A stretch of 64,000 bases of DNA from Thalassococcus sp. S3 (GCF_004216475.1 NZ_CP022303.1:310001-374000); one strand, 5' to 3'. Shown: positions 9,052 through 18,037, counted from the stretch's first letter. The notes: generated by a model not told the origin, from the letters alone. Translations and numbers: made by a program.

Positions 9052-9396
9052 ATGACGTTTCAACATCCCACCGGATTTCCCAACGGACCCGCCGCGGTTC
9101 AGGTTTCCTTTGACCGGTCCGAATTGTCAGTCATCCTGTCGCTCTATGGCCGGATGGTCGCGGCGGGCGAGTGGCGGGACTATGGCATTTCCTGCCTGCG
9201 TGACATGGCTGTCTTTTCTGTCTTTCGCCGGACCGCCGAAAACCCGCTCTACCGGATCGAAAAACGCCCCAAGCTGCGGGGGCGTCAGGGGCAATATGCC
9301 GTGGTCGGCATGGACGGGCAGATCCTCAAGCGGGGGCATGAGCTGAAAACGGTGCTGCGTGTCCTCGAACGCAAGCTGATCCGGGCGGTGGAATAA
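9052..9396 (+). CDS. DUF2794 family protein
   Basis: A 114-residue soluble protein matching DUF2794, a family of unknown function found widely in alphaproteobacteria. Characteristic text includes VSFDRSELSVILSLYGRMVA, EWRDYGISCLRDMAVFSVFRR and the basic tail KTVLRVLERKLIRAVE. The ATG at 9052 fits the family length better than the start six codons upstream. It ends 9 bp from the stop of the convergent NlpC/P60 gene. A 280-bp gap before it (8772-9051) shows no gene, only a short repeated AAAGACGCAG. Confidence 0.8.
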   Translation: MTFQHPTGFPNGPAAVQVSFDRSELSVILSLYGRMVAAGEWRDYGISCLRDMAVFSVFRRTAENPLYRIEKRPKLRGRQGQYAVVGMDGQILKRGHELKTVLRVLERKLIRAVE

Positions 9397-9405
9397 GCGC
9401 CTGAT

Positions 9406-10230
9406 CTAAAGGCGTTTATGGGCCAGAACGGGCCCCTCTCCCTGTGCTTCGATCCGGGCAATCGCGCCGCTCAGCGGCTCGTAGGCCACGGCCATGTCAT
9501 GGGCATTGGCGTGCAGAATGCGATCCGGCGCCACCACCCAGGCCACGTGGCCTTTCCAGAAGATCAGATCGCCGCGTTGGGCGCGGGTGCCCTTGGGCAG
9601 CGCCTCACCCAGGCTGTCCATCTGCAGATCGCTGTCTCCCGGGCAGGCCTGTCCGCAAGCCAGAAGCGCCGCCTGCACTAGCCCGGAACAATCGATGCCC
9701 CACCGGCTGTTCCCACCCCACAGATAGGGCGTGCCCAGAAACAGCGTTGCCACCGCAATGGGGTCCTCCAGGGTCTCCTTGAGGTCGCGCAGATGCACGC
9801 TCGGAACAAAGCCAAACGGTGTTTCAGCAAAGTGTTCGGTCCGGTTTTGCACAAAAACCGCGCAGCCAAAGCTTAGCGTCATCCGCTCCGGCGACTTGAT
9901 ATCCGCTTGTTCATAGACATGGCTCGACGGGGCGGCGATCCAATGGGTGGCACTGCGCCTTGGCGCCAGGGCGGCGCTGGGCAGATACCCGCAATAGCCG
10001 TCTTTTGCGGCCTGAACGAAACTCCACCCCTCGTGATCTTCGTAGACCGTCACGCTGTCGCCCAGCAGCAATTGCCGGTCCCGGCGTCCTGCCGGGCCGC
10101 GCAGCAGATCGACCAGCGGGGCGCTGACCTGCATCGCCTCTCCGGTCACGATGCGCTGGCCGTTTTTTCCAGGGCCCAGGTGGGCGGCAATGACGCGGGT
10201 ATTGGCCGGCACACTGCGCGGATCGGTCAT
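9406..10230 (-). CDS. NlpC/P60 family cell-wall peptidase
   Basis: A 274-residue predicted gamma-D-glutamyl peptidase acting on murein stem peptides. The first half has two SH3-like segments (LLLGDSVTVYEDHEGWSFVQAAKDGYCGYL is the clearest part). The C-terminal NlpC/P60 domain has the catalytic cysteine in GIDCSGLVQAAL, the histidine in GHVAWVV and a third polar residue in HANAHD. No signal peptide is visible, so export is uncertain. Its start overlaps the stop of the M17 aminopeptidase gene by 4 bp, so the two are translationally coupled, a pairing that fits turnover of peptides. Confidence 0.85.
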   Translation of the reverse strand: MTDPRSVPANTRVIAAHLGPGKNGQRIVTGEAMQVSAPLVDLLRGPAGRRDRQLLLGDSVTVYEDHEGWSFVQAAKDGYCGYLPSAALAPRRSATHWIAAPSSHVYEQADIKSPERMTLSFGCAVFVQNRTEHFAETPFGFVPSVHLRDLKETLEDPIAVATLFLGTPYLWGGNSRWGIDCSGLVQAALLACGQACPGDSDLQMDSLGEALPKGTRAQRGDLIFWKGHVAWVVAPDRILHANAHDMAVAYEPLSGAIARIEAQGEGPVLAHKRL

Positions 10231-11612
10231 AGGTCAAAGACCTTCTCGACCGCCGCCAGAACTGCACGAGCCCCTTGACCGACCCCGCCCTTGGGGCGCG
10301 CCGGCGCAGCGGTCGGTTGCCAGCCATAGATGTCGAAATGCAGATAGCGCGGGCTTTCTGTGACAAAGCGTTTCAGGAACAGGGCTGCGGTGATCGACCC
10401 GGCAAAGCCCCCCTTCGGCGCATTGTCGAGATCCGCGATACCCGGCTCGATCATGCTTTCGTATGGCTTATGAAGCGGCATGCGCCAGACCGGATCGGCC
10501 ATGTGACCCGCCCCGGCCTCCAGGGTCTCCGCCAGCGCGGTATCGTCGGTGTAATAGGGGGCAAGATCCGGGCCCACCGCCACCCTTGCCGCGCCAGTGA
10601 GCGTCGCCATCGAGACGATCAGGTCCGGCATCTCCTCGTCCGCGAGCGCAAGCGCATCGGCCAGCACCAGGCGCCCTTCGGCATCGGTATTGTTGATTTC
10701 CACCGTCAGCCCCTTGCGGGAGGTCAAGATATCCTGCGGCCGGAACGCGTTGCCGGACACCGAGTTTTCCACCGCCGGAACCAGGACCCTCAAGCGGACC
10801 GGCAAGGCCCGGGCCATGATCATCCGTGCCAATCCCAGCACGGTGGCCGCTCCTCCCATGTCCTTTTTCATCAGGCCCATGGAATTGCCGGGTTTCAGGT
10901 TCAACCCGCCGGTGTCAAAGCACACACCCTTGCCCACCAGGGTCAGCTTCGGCCCTTCCGTACCCCATCGCATATCGATCAGCCGGGGCGGCACCGCGGC
11001 GGCCCGACCGACCGCGTGGATCATGGGAAAATTCTGATCCAGCAGCGCGTCACCAGTGATGACCTGCGTCTCGGCGCCAAAAGCCTCGGCCAGCTTTCGG
11101 GCCTCCGCTTCAAGGGCATCGGGCCCCATGTCGGCCGCGGGCGTGTTTATCAGGTCCCGGGTCAGCGCCTCGGCCTTTGCCAGGGCTTCCACCGCAGCCG
11201 CATCGACGCCGTCTGGTGCCACCAATCTGGCGCCCTCTTTCGGTTCGCCCCGGTAGCGCATGAACTGGTATCCGCTCAACAGCCAGCCAAGACACTCTGC
11301 CGGGGCCACATCGTCGGGCAGTCCGCTTGCAATCCTGTAGGTCCCTTTCGGCAGCTTTGGTGCCGCCGCTGCCAGCGCGAACCGACCCCGGGCGCGGGTA
11401 GCCGGATCCCCATATCCGGCCAATGCCATTCGCACCGTCCCATCGGCGCCGGGGATCGTCAGAACCTCTCCGATCCGCCCGGTGAAACCATGGGCCTCTG
11501 CCCAGTGGCGCACGCTTTCGTCCTGATCGCCCAGCCAGTCGGGCAGCGCAGCCCGGTCAAGCAAGTGAAGATCTGTGGCCGTCGAATCATCTGGTGCGAA
11601 GGTCAGTGTCAT
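10227..11612 (-). CDS. Leucyl aminopeptidase family M17
   Basis: A 461-residue dimetal M17 aminopeptidase that removes N-terminal residues from cytoplasmic peptides. The catalytic half is complete: VGKGVCFDTGGLNLKPG with metal-binding lysine and aspartate, MKKDMGGAATV, and the family signature NNTDAEGRL with its essential aspartate, glutamate and arginine. An AAAGGG precedes the ATG at 11612. It overlaps the downstream NlpC/P60 gene by 4 bp. Length is near that of PepB-like members, somewhat shorter than PepA. Confidence 0.9.
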   Translation of the reverse strand: MTLTFAPDDSTATDLHLLDRAALPDWLGDQDESVRHWAEAHGFTGRIGEVLTIPGADGTVRMALAGYGDPATRARGRFALAAAAPKLPKGTYRIASGLPDDVAPAECLGWLLSGYQFMRYRGEPKEGARLVAPDGVDAAAVEALAKAEALTRDLINTPAADMGPDALEAEARKLAEAFGAETQVITGDALLDQNFPMIHAVGRAAAVPPRLIDMRWGTEGPKLTLVGKGVCFDTGGLNLKPGNSMGLMKKDMGGAATVLGLARMIMARALPVRLRVLVPAVENSVSGNAFRPQDILTSRKGLTVEINNTDAEGRLVLADALALADEEMPDLIVSMATLTGAARVAVGPDLAPYYTDDTALAETLEAGAGHMADPVWRMPLHKPYESMIEPGIADLDNAPKGGFAGSITAALFLKRFVTESPRYLHFDIYGWQPTAAPARPKGGVGQGARAVLAAVEKVFDL

Positions 11613-11677
11613 GTCGGCGGCCCTTTCGTAATCCGGAGAGCTCCGACACTACCGCGCCTGATGCCGGCTGCAAGCGC

Positions 11678-12061
11678 TCAGATCGACAGGTCCTGCAAAT
11701 CCCACACCGCGGTGACCGATCGCTCGCCAACCCGCATAAGACGTGCCAGCGTGGCGGCCGTGGCCACCCTGTCACCGCCGTCGATTGACTGGGTGACGTC
11801 CTTCGCGACCCGCGACAACAAAGGCATGCCCACCTGTTCGGCGATGGCAATCAGTGACCGGGCGCTTTTACGCAATTGCGACCACTCTTCCTGCCGCCAA
11901 AGCCGTTCGCAATGCGTCATCCGCACGGCCAGTTCCTCAACCGCGCGGCAGACCACGTCTTCGGCATTGGCCTCTCCCAATTGACGATACAGCGCCCCCA
12001 GCCGGTCGGGATCCAGACGGACCGCCTCCGATTGCATCAATGTCGTGATCCCGTTCACCAC
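11678..12061 (-). CDS. Conserved hypothetical protein, possibly Hpt-like
   Basis: A predicted all-helical soluble protein of 127 residues starting at tandem GTG codons (12061/12058), five bases after AAAGGGG. A longer frame runs upstream through the divergent carbonic anhydrase gene and is spurious. Segments such as ALYRQLGEANAEDVVCRAVEE and QLRKSARSLIAIAEQVGM recall the helix bundle of histidine-phosphotransfer proteins, but I see no clear phospho-histidine motif. I do not recognise the family with certainty. It is divergent from the carbonic anhydrase gene. Confidence 0.65.
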   Translation of the reverse strand: MVNGITTLMQSEAVRLDPDRLGALYRQLGEANAEDVVCRAVEELAVRMTHCERLWRQEEWSQLRKSARSLIAIAEQVGMPLLSRVAKDVTQSIDGGDRVATAATLARLMRVGERSVTAVWDLQDLSI

Positions 12062-12214
12062 GCTCACCCCTTTTACACTCTTGCCCCCACGGCATTGCGC
12101 AGACTGCACCAGACAGGTTTGCAAAAGGTTGAAGCGTCGCACGTCTTCTCTCTCGAATTTTGTGAGAAATAGGAGTAACGGGACCCCCACCACGAACGAC
12201 AGGCGGATCCGCGC

Positions 12215-12865
12215 ATGCACTTTGCCAAACCTTTGCCCAGTTATCTGCTGCAAAGATACCAGGGGTGGAAAGCCACCTCCTATTCCGAAAACAGGGCCTG
12301 GTATCGCCGGCTGGCCACAGAAGGGCAGCGACCGCGGGCAATGGTGATTTCCTGCTGCGACAGCCGCGTGCATGTGACGTCGATTTTCGGCGCGGATCAG
12401 GGGGAGTTCTTCATTCACCGCAACATCGCCAATCTCGTCCCGCCCTATGAGCCGGACGGAGATCACCATGGCACCAGCGCGGCGGTCGAATATGCGGTGC
12501 GTTTCCTGAAGGTGGCACATGTGATCGTGCTGGGCCATTCCAGCTGCGGCGGGGTGCAGGGCTGCATCGACATGTGCGAGGGGCGTGCGCCCGAGCTGGA
12601 AGAGACGTCGAGTTTCGTGGGGCGCTGGATGGATATCCTCAAGCCGCGTTACGAGGATGTGGCGGACCTGAAGGAAAAGCCCGGTCAGGCGCGCCGGTTC
12701 GAGCATCTGGCGGTGGTGACCTCCCTGGAAAACCTGATGACATTTCCTTTTGTGCGCTCGGCCGTGGAAGCGGACGAGCTGAGCCTGCATGGCCTATGGA
12801 CCGATATCGGAGAAGGAGGTCTGATGTTTTACCATCCGAAGTGCGGAACGTTTCAGCCGGTTTAA
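12215..12865 (+). CDS. Beta-class carbonic anhydrase
   Basis: A 216-residue enzyme that interconverts CO2 and bicarbonate. The zinc site is intact: Cys47-x-Asp49-x-Arg51 in SCCDSRV, then His108 and Cys111 in GHSSCGG. The segment FIHRNIANLVPPYEPDG and the HHGTSAAVEYAV helix are also typical. The Asp-Arg pair is that of beta enzymes that can switch between open and closed active sites. It is a single gene, divergent from the 127-residue hypothetical gene across 153 bp, followed 35 bp later by the ribbon-helix-helix gene. Confidence 0.93.
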   Translation: MHFAKPLPSYLLQRYQGWKATSYSENRAWYRRLATEGQRPRAMVISCCDSRVHVTSIFGADQGEFFIHRNIANLVPPYEPDGDHHGTSAAVEYAVRFLKVAHVIVLGHSSCGGVQGCIDMCEGRAPELEETSSFVGRWMDILKPRYEDVADLKEKPGQARRFEHLAVVTSLENLMTFPFVRSAVEADELSLHGLWTDIGEGGLMFYHPKCGTFQPV

Positions 12866-12881
12866 CGAGGTCTTAAGACTG

Positions 12882-12910
12882 TCTCGCGCATTTTAGAGAG
12901 ATGCGAGAGA
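12882..12910 (+). promoter_or_regulatory. Inverted repeat covering a start codon
   Basis: TCTCGCGCAT (12882-12891) and ATGCGAGAGA (12901-12910) form a 10-bp inverted repeat with one G-A mismatch and a 9-base loop. The right arm begins with the ATG of the ribbon-helix-helix gene. It could be that protein's own operator or an RNA hairpin that hides the start. Confidence 0.45.
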
Positions 12911-13380
12911 TCACGGTCAAACTTCCGGAAGAACTGATTGCCGCCGGCCTGCGGCTGGCCCGCGAGAAAGATACGACTTTCGGTGATGTCCTCCGCGCGA
13001 GCCTGTCGGCCGAACTTAAGCGCGGCAGCCGCAATGCGAAGACGCCCAACCGGGCGGATGAGCTGCTCCTCGCCCCCTTGCGGGTGCTCCTCGCGGTTAA
13101 CTTCGCGGGCGCGCGCAACTGGCACGATCTGCAAAGTGGCTTGAAATCAAAAGGCTACGCACTCCGTGAAGCCGGCGGTGGTCTCGCTCTGCACGCCTAT
13201 CCTGAAGGCACCCGCATGTGCAAAGCCTCCGAGCTCGGATATTCCTACGCCACGCTCATGCGCCGCTTCGGTCAGCCGTTCCCGAACCACAGCCATCGCC
13301 ACCTTGCGGACCGCCTGCTCGGCCCCGCCTGGTCGGCGGAGCCGGATGATGACGATTTCGACCTGATCGAGCCCTTCTAG
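12901..13380 (+). CDS. Ribbon-helix-helix protein with unknown C-terminal domain
   Basis: A protein of 159 residues. Residues 1-40 (REITVKLPEELIAAGLRLAREK and on) look like a ribbon-helix-helix DNA-binding unit with a beta strand and two helices. The middle (NWHDLQSGLKSKGYALREAGGG, then KASELGYSYATLMRRFG) resembles a short module found at the ends of some plasmid relaxases; this is a weak similarity judged by eye. No normal ribosome-binding site is present: GAGAG abuts the ATG, which lies inside an inverted repeat, so leaderless or regulated translation is possible. Its stop overlaps the stop of convergent asd by 4 bp. Function unknown. Confidence 0.7.
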   Translation: MREITVKLPEELIAAGLRLAREKDTTFGDVLRASLSAELKRGSRNAKTPNRADELLLAPLRVLLAVNFAGARNWHDLQSGLKSKGYALREAGGGLALHAYPEGTRMCKASELGYSYATLMRRFGQPFPNHSHRHLADRLLGPAWSAEPDDDDFDLIEPF

Positions 13381-14399
13381 CCCTTCTTCAGAACCCTCTG
13401 GCCCAGCACTTCGGCAATCTGCACCGCGTTCAACGCCGCCCCCTTGCGCAGGTTGTCCGACACACACCACAGGTTCAGACCGTTTTCCACCGTTGAATCC
13501 TGCCGGATCCGGCTGATGAAGGTCGCGTAATCGCCCACGCATTCGCGGGGCGTCACGTATCCCCCCGGCTCACGCTTGTCGATCACCATGATCCCCGGCG
13601 CCTCTCTCAGGATATCGCGTGCCTCGTCCTCATCCAGGAATTCCTCGAACTCGATATTTACCGCTTCCGAATGCCCCACGAAGACCGGCACGCGGACGCA
13701 GGTCGCCGTCACCTTGATCGCCGGATCCACGATCTTCTTCGTCTCCGCGACCATCTTCCACTCTTCCCTGGTTGACCCGTCTTCCATGAAGACGTCGATC
13801 TGCGGGATGACGTTGAACGCGATCTCCTTCTGGAACGTGCTCGGCGGGACATCCTCCGTGGGATTGTATTCCGCCTTGGTCTGATCCCAGAGCTCGTCCA
13901 TCCCGCCCTTGCCCGCGCCCGAGGCCGACTGGTAGGTCGACACCACGACCCGCTTGATCCGGGCCCGATCATGCAGCGGCTTCAGCGCCACGACCATCTG
14001 CGCGGTCGAACAATTCGGGTTGGCGATGATGTTCTTCTTGGCATATCCCTCGATCGCATCCGCATTCACCTCCGGCACGATCAACGGCACCTCCGGGTCG
14101 TAGCGGTAGAGCGACGAATTGTCGATCACCACGCATCCTGCCTTGGCCGCGCGAGGCGCGTAGGCTTTCGTCCCCTCCGATCCAATGGCGAAAAGCGCAA
14201 TATCCCAGCCCTCGAAATCGAACGTATCGAGGTCCTTTGTCTTCAACGTCGTCTCGCCAAAGCTCACCTCTGTGCCCAGAGATTTCCGGCTGGCCAGAGC
14301 GGCAAGCTCATCCACCGGAAACTGGCGCTCGGCCAGGATGTTCAGCATTTCGCGGCCCACATTGCCCGTGGCGCCAGCGACGACGACGCGATAACCCAT
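13377..14399 (-). CDS. asd: Aspartate-semialdehyde dehydrogenase
   Basis: A 340-residue NADP-dependent enzyme making aspartate semialdehyde from aspartyl phosphate for lysine, threonine and methionine, and here also for ectoine. The N-terminal dinucleotide motif is VVVAGATGNVGREML; the catalytic cysteine is Cys130 in ANPNCSTAQ; STYQSASGAGKGGMDEL follows. GGAGTAAAGAAA precedes the ATG at 14399; the longer upstream frame is unsupported. It is monocistronic and unlinked to the ectoine block 12 kb away. Confidence 0.95.
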   Translation of the reverse strand: MGYRVVVAGATGNVGREMLNILAERQFPVDELAALASRKSLGTEVSFGETTLKTKDLDTFDFEGWDIALFAIGSEGTKAYAPRAAKAGCVVIDNSSLYRYDPEVPLIVPEVNADAIEGYAKKNIIANPNCSTAQMVVALKPLHDRARIKRVVVSTYQSASGAGKGGMDELWDQTKAEYNPTEDVPPSTFQKEIAFNVIPQIDVFMEDGSTREEWKMVAETKKIVDPAIKVTATCVRVPVFVGHSEAVNIEFEEFLDEDEARDILREAPGIMVIDKREPGGYVTPRECVGDYATFISRIRQDSTVENGLNLWCVSDNLRKGAALNAVQIAEVLGQRVLKKG

Positions 14400-14538
14400 T
14401 TTCTTTACTCCAGATGCGCCGCAGATTTGCGGCGTGCGTGTCTTATCGGGTCTGACCGCGTTGGAAAAGGCCCCCGGCCCGGTCAAACGAGAGTTTTACC
14501 GCACGCCTCGTTAAAATATGCAATCATGGCGCCATTCC

Positions 14539-15705
14539 ATGGACGATATGTTTCTGATGACCGATCCCTTTTACGAAAGCCTTCCCCGCGTCTCGGCCTT
14601 CAATGCCCTGACGGATCCCGGCGCCTACACCCCGCTGCCCTCCGACTGGAGCCTTGGCCTCTCTGATGTGGTCGCCTCGACCGAGGCCATCGCCGCAGGC
14701 CGCTATAAGACCGTCAACATGGTGGGTGCCGCCATCATTTCGGCCATGATGAACGCGCTGGGCGGACGCCCGTTTCCCTTTGTTTTCGGCGGGGACGGGG
14801 CAAGCTTTGCTGTCCCATCAGCCGATGCCGACGCCGCCCGTACGGCCCTCGCCGCCGTGCAAAGTTGGGCGGCGGCGGAATTCGATCTGACCCTGCGCAC
14901 GGCCCTCGTTCCTGTGACAGACGTCCGCGAGGCCGGTCACGACGTGCGCATCGCGCGCTTTCAGGCCTCTGAGGCCGCGGATTACGCGATGTTCCAGGGC
15001 GGCGGGCTCTCCTGGGCCGAAGAGCAGATGAAATCCGGCGCCTATGCCCTGCCTGCCGCGCCCCCGGGGACCACACCCGATCTGACCGGTCTCTCCTGCC
15101 GCTGGTCCCATATGAAAGCCGTGAACGGCAAGATCCTCTCCCTCGTTGTCGTCCCCCAAGCAGAGGCCGATCCCACGGCCTACCGTGCGGCCCTGACGCG
15201 CGTCATCGACCGGGCCGCCCGTCTTGACCGGGGCGGCCATCCTGCCCCGGTCAGCGGTCCCGGCTCCGACTGGCCCCCGCCCGGCGCCACGCTCGAGGCC
15301 CATGCGACCCGGCGCGGCGCGTCTCTTGGCCGGGCCCGTCGCAAGGTGCTGGTCGAAACCTTCATCGCCTGGCTCCTGATCCGCACCGGCCTCAAGCTGG
15401 GCGGTTTCGATGCTCGCCGCTATGCCCGCATCGTCGGCGCCAATGCCGATTTTCGCAAAATGGATGACGGGCTTAAAATGACGCTGGACTGCGATGCCGC
15501 CACCCAGCAGGCGCTCGAAGCAGAACTGTCAGAGGCCGCCGCTCAGGGCATCCTCCGCTACGGCATCTCCGTTCAGGACGAGGCGATGATGACTTGCATC
15601 GTACCGTCCTTCCTTCAGGACGATCACGTCCACTTCATCGACGGCGCCTCCGGCGGCTATACGCAGGCCGCGGCCCTTATGAAGGGCCTCAAAGACATTG
15701 TTTAG
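14539..15705 (+). CDS. DUF3095 family protein
   Basis: About 388 residues, matching DUF3095, an uncharacterised bacterial family. Typical parts are the N-terminal TDPFYESLPRVSAFNALTD, PFPFVFGGDGASFAVP and the conserved centre CRWSHMKAVNGKILSLVV. The last third has DFRKMDDGLKMTLDCD and MMTCIVPS, which have the feel of a nucleotide-cyclase-like fold, though I see no clear catalytic pair. The start is uncertain: 14518, 14539 and 14548 are all in frame and none has a good ribosome-binding site. The gene is divergent from asd. Confidence 0.8.
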   Translation: MDDMFLMTDPFYESLPRVSAFNALTDPGAYTPLPSDWSLGLSDVVASTEAIAAGRYKTVNMVGAAIISAMMNALGGRPFPFVFGGDGASFAVPSADADAARTALAAVQSWAAAEFDLTLRTALVPVTDVREAGHDVRIARFQASEAADYAMFQGGGLSWAEEQMKSGAYALPAAPPGTTPDLTGLSCRWSHMKAVNGKILSLVVVPQAEADPTAYRAALTRVIDRAARLDRGGHPAPVSGPGSDWPPPGATLEAHATRRGASLGRARRKVLVETFIAWLLIRTGLKLGGFDARRYARIVGANADFRKMDDGLKMTLDCDAATQQALEAELSEAAAQGILRYGISVQDEAMMTCIVPSFLQDDHVHFIDGASGGYTQAAALMKGLKDIV

Positions 15706-16459
15706 AGGCCTTGCTTAGTTCTTTTGTTTTAACCGGTGGCCATCTGCGGCCCCTATAATGGACATTGCAAATGAGAGCCTGAAAAGGCGAAGTATAGTCC
15801 ACTGGCAAAAACCGAAACACCTAAGAAATCCAAGCTATCGCAGACCATGCGCAAAGAAGCGGATCGCAAATATACCTATCCCCAGAAAGAACGTGTACGA
15901 TAAATAGGGCCGAAGGTGAATAAAGCCCACCTTGAGAATGCGCTCGATCGAGGCATCTTCCGGAGCCAAAGAGGCCAATAGAGATAGGGTAAAGACCGCC
16001 AAGAAGGACGAAAATATAGCGTATAGCTTTAACGACCTTAGTATGGGCCACCTTATAAAGATAATAAGCATCGGTATCGCGGATAATGTTATCGCAGGCT
16101 CAACGGCTTGGGTAAAAGATACGAGAGATATCTTTTCTGCTTTGAGAGTTGCAAATAGCAACATACCTATGAACGTGCATAGCAGAAGAAATATATCTCG
16201 AAGATATTTATTGTAAGTCAAGAAGTTATACTTTCTGGCGCTGGTCCTTTACGCCGTTCGCCAAGCAGCATTTTGCTGGTGCATCCTAGCTCTCTGGTAT
16301 GAAGGGCTGTTCTTTTGGGTAAACGCGGTTGCTTGACATGCGCGCGTCAGCATTTCATCGGTTCATGATTGCCCATTAATAGAATGAAATTCATCTACGC
16401 AGATCAAGCCAATCCTTGGTATCGAAAAGGGAATTTCGGCGGGATTTTATCTGAAAATA
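15706..16459. other. AT-rich intergenic patch
   Basis: About 750 bp markedly richer in A and T than the flanks. It holds one likely small membrane protein gene (15835-16221). The right part (16222-16459) shows no gene I can support. No terminal repeats, transposase fragment or tRNA is seen. The change in composition suggests a small transferred or decaying segment. Confidence 0.5.
15835..16221 (-). CDS. Small membrane protein of foreign composition
   Basis: A 128-residue reading frame with four strongly hydrophobic stretches: IFLLLCTFIGMLLFATL, ITLSAIPMLIIFIRW, LYAIFSSFLAVFTLSLLA and LSYTFFLGIGIFAIRFF. Codon use is AT-rich, unlike all neighbours. The only start giving this length is TTG at 16221 with a weak upstream purine run; an internal ATG would remove the first helix. 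The membrane pattern argues for a real or recently real gene, perhaps an immunity or phage-defence accessory protein, but there is no family match I can name. Confidence 0.45.
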   Translation of the reverse strand: MTYNKYLRDIFLLLCTFIGMLLFATLKAEKISLVSFTQAVEPAITLSAIPMLIIFIRWPILRSLKLYAIFSSFLAVFTLSLLASLAPEDASIERILKVGFIHLRPYLSYTFFLGIGIFAIRFFAHGLR

Positions 16460-17230
16460 TCACTCCTGACGCCAGCTCGCCGCCTCCGCCCGTGCCTGAC
16501 CGGCCAGCATTAGAACGTCCACGCCCACCGCCAGAAACCGGGCGCCCCAGTCTCTATAGCGCTCTGCCACATCTCTCTGCACCGACAGGATGCCCGGCGC
16601 CTTGCCCGCTGCCGCGATCCGTCCCAGCGCGTCGCGGATCGTCTCCTGTACCTCCTCCGCGCCGCTATCCCCGCCATGCCCCATGTCGGCGGCCAGATCC
16701 GCTGGCCCGATAAAGACACCGTCCACGCCGTCGACCTGCAGAATGCCGTCCAGCGCCGCGACGCCTGCGCGGCTTTCCACCTGGACCAGCAGGCAGATCT
16801 GCGCATCCGCCGTCTCCACGTAGTCCGGCACCGACGCGAACCGGGTGGCGCGCCCCAGCGATGCCCCCACACCGCGCACGCCCTCCGGCGGATAGCGCAC
16901 CGCGCGCACCAGGTCTTTCGCCTGCTCGGCGCTCTCGACCATCGGCACCAGCACCGTCTGCGCGCCGATATCCAGCACCTGTTTCAGCATCCAGGTCGCG
17001 CCGATGGGCAAGCGGACCACCGGATGGCTCTCGCTCGCCTCCAGCGCCATCAGCTGATCGCGAAGCGAGCGGATGTCGTTGGGCGCATGCTCCCCGTCGA
17101 TGACCAGCCAGTCAAAGCCCGCCGTGCCCATCACCTCCGCTGCGTAGGCGTCGCCGAGCCCCAGCCAGCAGCCGTAAAGCGTCTCTCCCGCCAGCAGGCG
17201 CGTCTTGAACGTGTTTTCAGGGGCCGCCAT
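16460..17230 (-). CDS. hpaI: 4-hydroxy-2-oxoheptanedioate aldolase
   Basis: A 256-residue class II HpcH/HpaI aldolase that splits 4-hydroxy-2-oxoheptanedioate to pyruvate and succinate semialdehyde, the last step of homoprotocatechuate breakdown. Family landmarks are YGCWLGLGDAYAAEVMG, WLVIDGEHAPND, the metal-binding glutamate in LLVQVESRAG and aspartate in IGPADLAADMG. It lies 9 bp downstream of hpaH and is the last gene of the hpa run. No terminator is obvious before the AT-rich patch. Confidence 0.92.
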   Translation of the reverse strand: MAAPENTFKTRLLAGETLYGCWLGLGDAYAAEVMGTAGFDWLVIDGEHAPNDIRSLRDQLMALEASESHPVVRLPIGATWMLKQVLDIGAQTVLVPMVESAEQAKDLVRAVRYPPEGVRGVGASLGRATRFASVPDYVETADAQICLLVQVESRAGVAALDGILQVDGVDGVFIGPADLAADMGHGGDSGAEEVQETIRDALGRIAAAGKAPGILSVQRDVAERYRDWGARFLAVGVDVLMLAGQARAEAASWRQE

Positions 17231-17239
17231 GATCTCTCC

Positions 17240-18037
17240 TTAATCGAATGTCACCGTCACCGTGCCAAAGGGCCCGAAGTCGGCGAAAAAGTCGGCGCCC
17301 GCCGGGGCCTCAACCGGTCGGATGAACGATCCCGACAAAACGATATCCCCTGCCGCGATCTGTTGGCCGTAGCGGTTCAACCGTTCTGCCAACCACAGCA
17401 CCGATGTCACCGGATCGTTCAGAACGCCCGCGCCCAGTCCCGTCTCTTCCACCGTCTCGTCCCGGCGAACGATCGCGCCCACCCAGCGCAGGTCATGAGC
17501 CTCTGGCGCATGTCGCGCGCTGCCCAGCACCAACCCTGCATTCGCCGCGTTGTCGCTGATCGTATCGCAGACGTTGCGCACCCGTCCCTCGGCGTCTTTC
17601 CGCAGGATGCGCGTGTCGAGGATCTCCAGCGCCGGGGCCACATAGTCGGTCGCGGCCAGGACATCTTCGCGCGTCAGCGCTTTGCCCGACAGATCGTCCT
17701 TCATCACAAAAGCAATCTCCGCCTCCACCCTTGGCTGGATGAAGCGGCCCGGCGGGATCTGCGCGCCGTCCTCGAACAGCATGTCGTCCAGCAGCACGCC
17801 GCTGTCGGGCGTGTCGATCCCCAGCGCATCCTGCATCGCCCGGCTGGTCAGGCCGATCTTCCAGCCGATCCGCCGCCGCCCCGTCGCGATCTTGCGCGCG
17901 ACAAAGGTGGCCTGAACGGCATACGCATCCTCCATCGTCATCTCCGGATAGCGCGCCGACAAGAGCCCGATCTGGTTGTTGAGATGCTCCGCCGCGAACA
18001 GCGCCTCTGCGGCCTCGTCAATCTCCTCCGGGGTCAT
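17240..18037 (-). CDS. hpaH: 2-oxo-hept-4-ene-1,7-dioate hydratase
   Basis: A 265-residue member of the hydratase/decarboxylase family that adds water to 2-oxohept-4-enedioate to form the HpaI substrate. Typical sequence is RRIGWKIGLTSRAMQDALGI, the metal-site stretch QPRVEAEIAFVMKDDL and VCDTISDNAANAGLVLG. Length matches HpaH (about 267). The start overlaps the hpaG stop by 4 bp, so translation is coupled. Confidence 0.93.
   Translation of the reverse strand: MTPEEIDEAAEALFAAEHLNNQIGLLSARYPEMTMEDAYAVQATFVARKIATGRRRIGWKIGLTSRAMQDALGIDTPDSGVLLDDMLFEDGAQIPPGRFIQPRVEAEIAFVMKDDLSGKALTREDVLAATDYVAPALEILDTRILRKDAEGRVRNVCDTISDNAANAGLVLGSARHAPEAHDLRWVGAIVRRDETVEETGLGAGVLNDPVTSVLWLAERLNRYGQQIAAGDIVLSGSFIRPVEAPAGADFFADFGPFGTVTVTFD

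Noticed and set aside
12062-12790. Upstream extension of the 127-residue minus-strand gene
   Set aside because: It runs antisense through the carbonic anhydrase gene, whose zinc site is intact, and lacks family-like sequence. The tandem GTG after AAAGGGG is a better start.
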